The notes beneath the pieces were generated by a model that worked only from the letters and a program-made list of their open reading frames with translations, was not told the DNA's origin and did not search any database. The position numbers and the translations under genes were made by a program. A DNA stretch of 64,000 bases from Leucobacter sp. cx-328 (lineage in GTDB: Bacteria; Actinomycetota; Actinomycetes; Actinomycetales; Microbacteriaceae): assembly GCF_014530035.1 (NCBI RefSeq), contig NZ_JACVMX010000009.1, forward strand, positions 61,123 through 125,122, given 5' to 3'. This document shows positions 60,861 through 64,000 of the stretch, one piece after another (position 1 is the first letter of the stretch; each line of letters starts with the position of its first letter).

Positions 60861-63587
60861 CTAGGCGTCTCCGCCCGCGCCGCCGGTGGTACCAGCGTTC
60901 ACGTCGTCGAGCTTGTACTTGGCTGCTGCCTGTGCGGGAATGCTTGCGTCGATCTTGCCCTGCGCGGCGAGGCGCTGAAGCACCTTCACAACGATCGACT
61001 CACGGTCGATGTGGAAGAAGCGTCGAGCTGCTGCGCGGGTGTCCGAGAAGCCGAAGCCATCTGCGCCGAGCACCGAGTAATCGGCGGGGACGTAGGGGCG
61101 GATCTGCTCGGGGACCTGCGTTGACCAGTCGCTGACTGCAACGACGGGGCCGTTCGCGCCAGCAAGGCGCTCCGAGACGTACGACTGCTTGGGAGCTGCC
61201 GAGAGGTTCTCGAAGTTGTGCTTCTCTGCCGCTGCGCCGTCACGCTGAAGCTCGCCCCAGCTCGTGACGCTCCACACGTCTGCCGCAACGTTCCAGTCCC
61301 GGGCGAGGAGCTGCTGCGCCTCAATTGCCCATGGAACAGCAACACCCGATGCGAGGATCTGTGCGCCAAGTTCGCCAGCGGTAGCGGGTGCCACACGGTG
61401 CATGCCGCGGATGATGCCGTCAACGTCGACATCTGCGGGCTCTGCGGGATGAATGATCGGCTCGTTGTACACGGTGATGTAGTACATGACGTTGGGATCT
61501 TCGTGCTCGCCACCGTACATACGCTCGATGCCCGCGCGCATAATGTGACCGATCTCGTAACCGTATGCCGGGTCGTACGAGAGTACGGCCGGGTTGGTTG
61601 CAGCGAGGAGCAGCGAGTGACCGTCAGCGTGCTGCAGACCTTCACCGGTCAGCGTGGTGCGGCCGGCTGTCGCGCCAATCATGAAGCCACGGGTCATCTG
61701 GTCGCCTGCGGCCCAGATTGCATCACCGGTGCGCTGGAAGCCGAACATCGAGTAGAAGATGTAAATCGGGATCAGTGGCTCGCCGTGCGTCGAGTACGAG
61801 GTGCCGACGGCGGTCATTGCTGCCGCTGCGCCTGCCTCATTGATACCAACGTGCAGGAGGACGCCCTGCGGGCTCTCCTTGTATGCAAGAAGCAGATCAC
61901 GGTCGACCGAAACATAGTTCTGGCCGTGCGGGTTGTAGATCTTCTTCGTGGGGAAGTACGAGTCCATGCCGAACGTACGCGCCTCATCGGGGATGATCGG
62001 CACGAAACGATCGCCCATGCCCTTGTCGCGCATGAGATCTTTGAGCAGTCGCACGAAGATCATGGTCGTCGCAGCTTCCTGCGTGCCCGAACCCTTCTTC
62101 GCGATTGCGTAGGTTTTCTCTTCCGGCACAGCGAGGTCCACGTGCGTGGAGCGACGTTCGGGCAGGTAGCCGCCGAGGTCACGACGACGCTCGTGCATGT
62201 ACTGAATCGTCTCGTTGTTCTCGCCCGGGTGGTAGTACGGGGGGAGAGCAGGGTTCTCTTCGAGCTGCGCATCCGTGATGGGAATGTGCATGGTGTCGCG
62301 GAAGAGCTTCAGGTCTTGCAGCGTCATCTTCTTCATCTGGTGCGTAGCGTTACGCCCCTCGAAGTGTGGACCGAGGCCGTAGCCCTTAATGGTCTTCGCG
62401 AGGATGACGGTCGGGCGACCCTTGTGCTCCATCGCTGCCTTGTATGCGGCGTATACCTTGCGGTAGTCGTGGCCGCCACGGCGGAGGCCCCAGATCTGGT
62501 CGTCCGAGTAGTCCTTGACGAGGTCGAGCGCGCGCTCGTCCTTGCCGAAGAAGTGGTTGCGCACGAACGCGCCGTTCTCGGCCTTATACGTCTGGTAGTC
62601 GCCATCAGGGGTGGTGTTCATGATGTTGAGCAGAGCGCCGCTCCCATCGCGCTGCAAGAGGTCATCCCACTCGCGTCCCCAGATCACCTTGATGACGTTC
62701 CAGCCGGCACCACGGAAGTAGCTCTCAAGCTCCTGGATGATCTTGCCATTGCCGCGGACCGGGCCGTCGAGGCGCTGCAGGTTGCAGTTGACCACGAAGG
62801 TGAGGTTGTCGAGGCCTTCGTTTGCTGCGACCTGCAGCTGACCGCGGCTTTCAACCTCGTCCATCTCACCGTCACCGAGAAATGCCCAGACGTGCTGGTC
62901 GGAGGTGTCCTTGATGCCGCGGTTAGTCAGGTACTTGTTGACCTGCGCCTGGTAGATCGCGTTGATCGGACCGAGTCCCATCGACACGGTCGGGAACTGC
63001 CAGAACTCGGGCGCGAGGCGCGGGTGCGGGTAGCTGGGAAGGCTTCCTGCGGAGTGCGACTTCTCCTGACGGAAGCCATCGAGCTGGTCTGCACTGAGAC
63101 GACCCTCAAGGAACGCACGTGCGTACATGCCAGGCGATGCGTGGCCCTGCACGAAGATCTGATCGCCGCCGCCGGGGTGGTCCTGGCCGCGGAAGAAGTG
63201 GTTGAAGCCAACCTCGTAGAGCGACGCGGCTGAGCCATACGTCGAGATGTGGCCGCCGACACCAATGCCGGGGCGCTGAGCGCGGTGCACGGTCATGGCA
63301 GCGTTCCAGCGGATCCATGAACGGTACTGGCGTTCTACGTCGTGGTTGCCGGGGAACTCGGGTTCATCGGCGCTCGCGATCGTATTGACGTAGTCCGTGG
63401 TCGGAACCATCGGAACATTGAGGTGGAGCTGGCGTGAACGGTCAAGTAGATCGGTCATGATCTCTCGACCGCGGGCCGCGCCACGTTCCTTTACTACAGC
63501 GTCAAGTGAGTCTCGCCATTCAGCGGTCTCGGCCGGATCGACGTCGTCGTGATCCGGTGCGTACGGGTCTTGGGTGTTAACCGCCAC
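60861..63587 (-). CDS. aceE: Pyruvate dehydrogenase E1 component (homodimeric)
   Basis: Decarboxylates pyruvate in the PDH complex to supply acetyl-CoA; 908 aa, single-chain AceE type. [22 protein letters not shown], the TPP/Mg motif [15 protein letters not shown] with [23 protein letters not shown], and the pyrimidine-domain [18 protein letters not shown] and [20 protein letters not shown] are intact. The start was moved from a longer open frame to the GTG at 63587, which has GGAG 6 nt upstream and begins [11 protein letters not shown] as in relatives. aceE is next to fasR-fabD in other Actinomycetota too, linking acetyl-CoA supply with its main use. Confidence 0.96.
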   Translation of the reverse strand: MAVNTQDPYAPDHDDVDPAETAEWRDSLDAVVKERGAARGREIMTDLLDRSRQLHLNVPMVPTTDYVNTIASADEPEFPGNHDVERQYRSWIRWNAAMTVHRAQRPGIGVGGHISTYGSAASLYEVGFNHFFRGQDHPGGGDQIFVQGHASPGMYARAFLEGRLSADQLDGFRQEKSHSAGSLPSYPHPRLAPEFWQFPTVSMGLGPINAIYQAQVNKYLTNRGIKDTSDQHVWAFLGDGEMDEVESRGQLQVAANEGLDNLTFVVNCNLQRLDGPVRGNGKIIQELESYFRGAGWNVIKVIWGREWDDLLQRDGSGALLNIMNTTPDGDYQTYKAENGAFVRNHFFGKDERALDLVKDYSDDQIWGLRRGGHDYRKVYAAYKAAMEHKGRPTVILAKTIKGYGLGPHFEGRNATHQMKKMTLQDLKLFRDTMHIPITDAQLEENPALPPYYHPGENNETIQYMHERRRDLGGYLPERRSTHVDLAVPEEKTYAIAKKGSGTQEAATTMIFVRLLKDLMRDKGMGDRFVPIIPDEARTFGMDSYFPTKKIYNPHGQNYVSVDRDLLLAYKESPQGVLLHVGINEAGAAAAMTAVGTSYSTHGEPLIPIYIFYSMFGFQRTGDAIWAAGDQMTRGFMIGATAGRTTLTGEGLQHADGHSLLLAATNPAVLSYDPAYGYEIGHIMRAGIERMYGGEHEDPNVMYYITVYNEPIIHPAEPADVDVDGIIRGMHRVAPATAGELGAQILASGVAVPWAIEAQQLLARDWNVAADVWSVTSWGELQRDGAAAEKHNFENLSAAPKQSYVSERLAGANGPVVAVSDWSTQVPEQIRPYVPADYSVLGADGFGFSDTRAAARRFFHIDRESIVVKVLQRLAAQGKIDASIPAQAAAKYKLDDVNAGTTGGAGGDA

Positions 63588-64000
63588 AGGAAGCTCCAAT
63601 ACTTTCCATGGCACGCAAACTGGACGACAAGGGTGATCATCGATTTGCGTGCACAACCGAGTCGGCGGATTCGCCAACACCACCCCAGACTATCGGGTTT
63701 GTACGAGAAAACGGGCGATTGTGCGAGAATTCCTGTGGAAACTGAACAATCTGCGGTGCACGCATGGGGGTATTGGGTGAAAATCTAGTTCACATCCCGC
63801 GAATCCTGAGGCGATTCCCATTGACTGGGCGTTCAAGCGCTCGGATATTCGGTGCTGGGTAAATCGTAACACGGGGTTATAGGACAAAACGTGTGTAACG
63901 AATCCTGATCTAGCCGCATAAACACGCCCCTAAACAAGGACCGTCTTACCCCGGCACCATTAACCGTGCCGGAAATCAGTAACACCACCCATTGCGTGAT
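63588..64000. other. Right-edge intergenic region upstream of aceE
   Basis: About 410 bp without a supported gene. On the minus strand a TAGTCT box (about 63693-63688) may be the aceE -10, giving a leader near 90 nt. At 63951-63972 CCGGCAC and GTGCCGG form an inverted repeat with an 8-nt spacer, a possible operator or hairpin for a gene beyond the edge. Short open frames here lack ribosome sites and coding character. Confidence 0.5.

Noticed and set aside
61218..63233. Open frame of 671 codons antisense to aceE
   Set aside because: Same cause: the aceE wobble pattern keeps the opposite frame open. No family motif or ribosome site seen.
63690..63887. 65-codon minus-strand frame upstream of aceE
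   Set aside because: No ribosome site, no promoter at a fitting distance, and no recognisable domain; it overlaps the probable aceE promoter.

Overview
The window reads as one stretch of chromosome from a high-G+C Gram-positive bacterium, most likely a member of the Actinomycetota family Microbacteriaceae. The family call is an inference. It rests on the gene order (fmt-rsmB-rpe-his-trp-lgt-pyk; rarA-rpsD-alaS-ruvX-mltG-aroECKB-efp-nusB-pyrRBC-carAB-pyrF-gmk; fasR-fabD-fabH-acpP-fabF), a PdtaR-type ANTAR regulator, actinobacterial small membrane proteins (HGxxPAAW family, the Trp-region membrane protein), an mIHF domain, and many genes whose -10 box lies 6-7 nt before the start codon, as in leaderless transcription. 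There is no sign of phage, insertion sequences or CRISPR. Almost all of it is core metabolism and information processing.

Layout. Bases 1-13.2 kb, plus strand: end of fmt, rsmB, rpe, hisE-hisG-hisF-hisI, trpE, a Trp-region membrane protein, an HGxxPAAW protein, trpC-trpB-trpA, lgt and pyk. trpG and trpD are not here. 13.3-15.3 kb: two small stress-type genes, tRNA-Leu(CAA) on the minus strand, pdtaR and a minus-strand thioesterase. 15.3-23.7 kb: polA, yajC-secD-secF and relA. 23.7-25.6 kb, minus strand: an AbiEi-like orphan and a DUF349 protein. 25.7-36.8 kb: rarA, rpsD with a long leader, a tiny cysteine-rich leaderless ORF and small membrane protein, alaS, ruvX, mltG and aroE-aroC-aroK-aroB. 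36.9-41.1 kb: a divergent AAA (MoxR-like) ATPase / VWA protein / unknown protein module sitting between aroB and efp. 41.2-52.4 kb: efp-nusB and the pyrimidine operon pyrR-pyrB-pyrC-PH protein-carA-carB-pyrF-gmk-DMT transporter. 52.6-55.4 kb: a cell-wall-anchored BspA/InlB-repeat surface protein with nearly identical 210-bp tandem repeats. 55.6 kb: a tRNA with CAU anticodon. 55.9-63.6 kb, minus strand: aceE, fasR, fabD, fabH, acpP and fabF.

How the parts work together. The aro genes make chorismate, which the trp genes use. The his and trp genes and the pyr operon all draw on PRPP. AceE supplies acetyl-CoA to the FasR-controlled fatty-acid genes. SecD/SecF/YajC and Lgt serve export and lipoprotein maturation.

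Most notable observations: (1) the CarA reading frame stops after the N-terminal domain, with no glutaminase domain, directly against carB; (2) a 20-bp inverted repeat flanks the relA Shine-Dalgarno sequence and start codon; (3) the AAA/VWA/unknown module; (4) a leaderless 22-codon ORF with four cysteines overlaps a small membrane protein gene; (5) an mIHF-guanylate kinase fusion; (6) a recently amplified repeat array in the surface protein. All calls come from reading the sequence; no database search was run.
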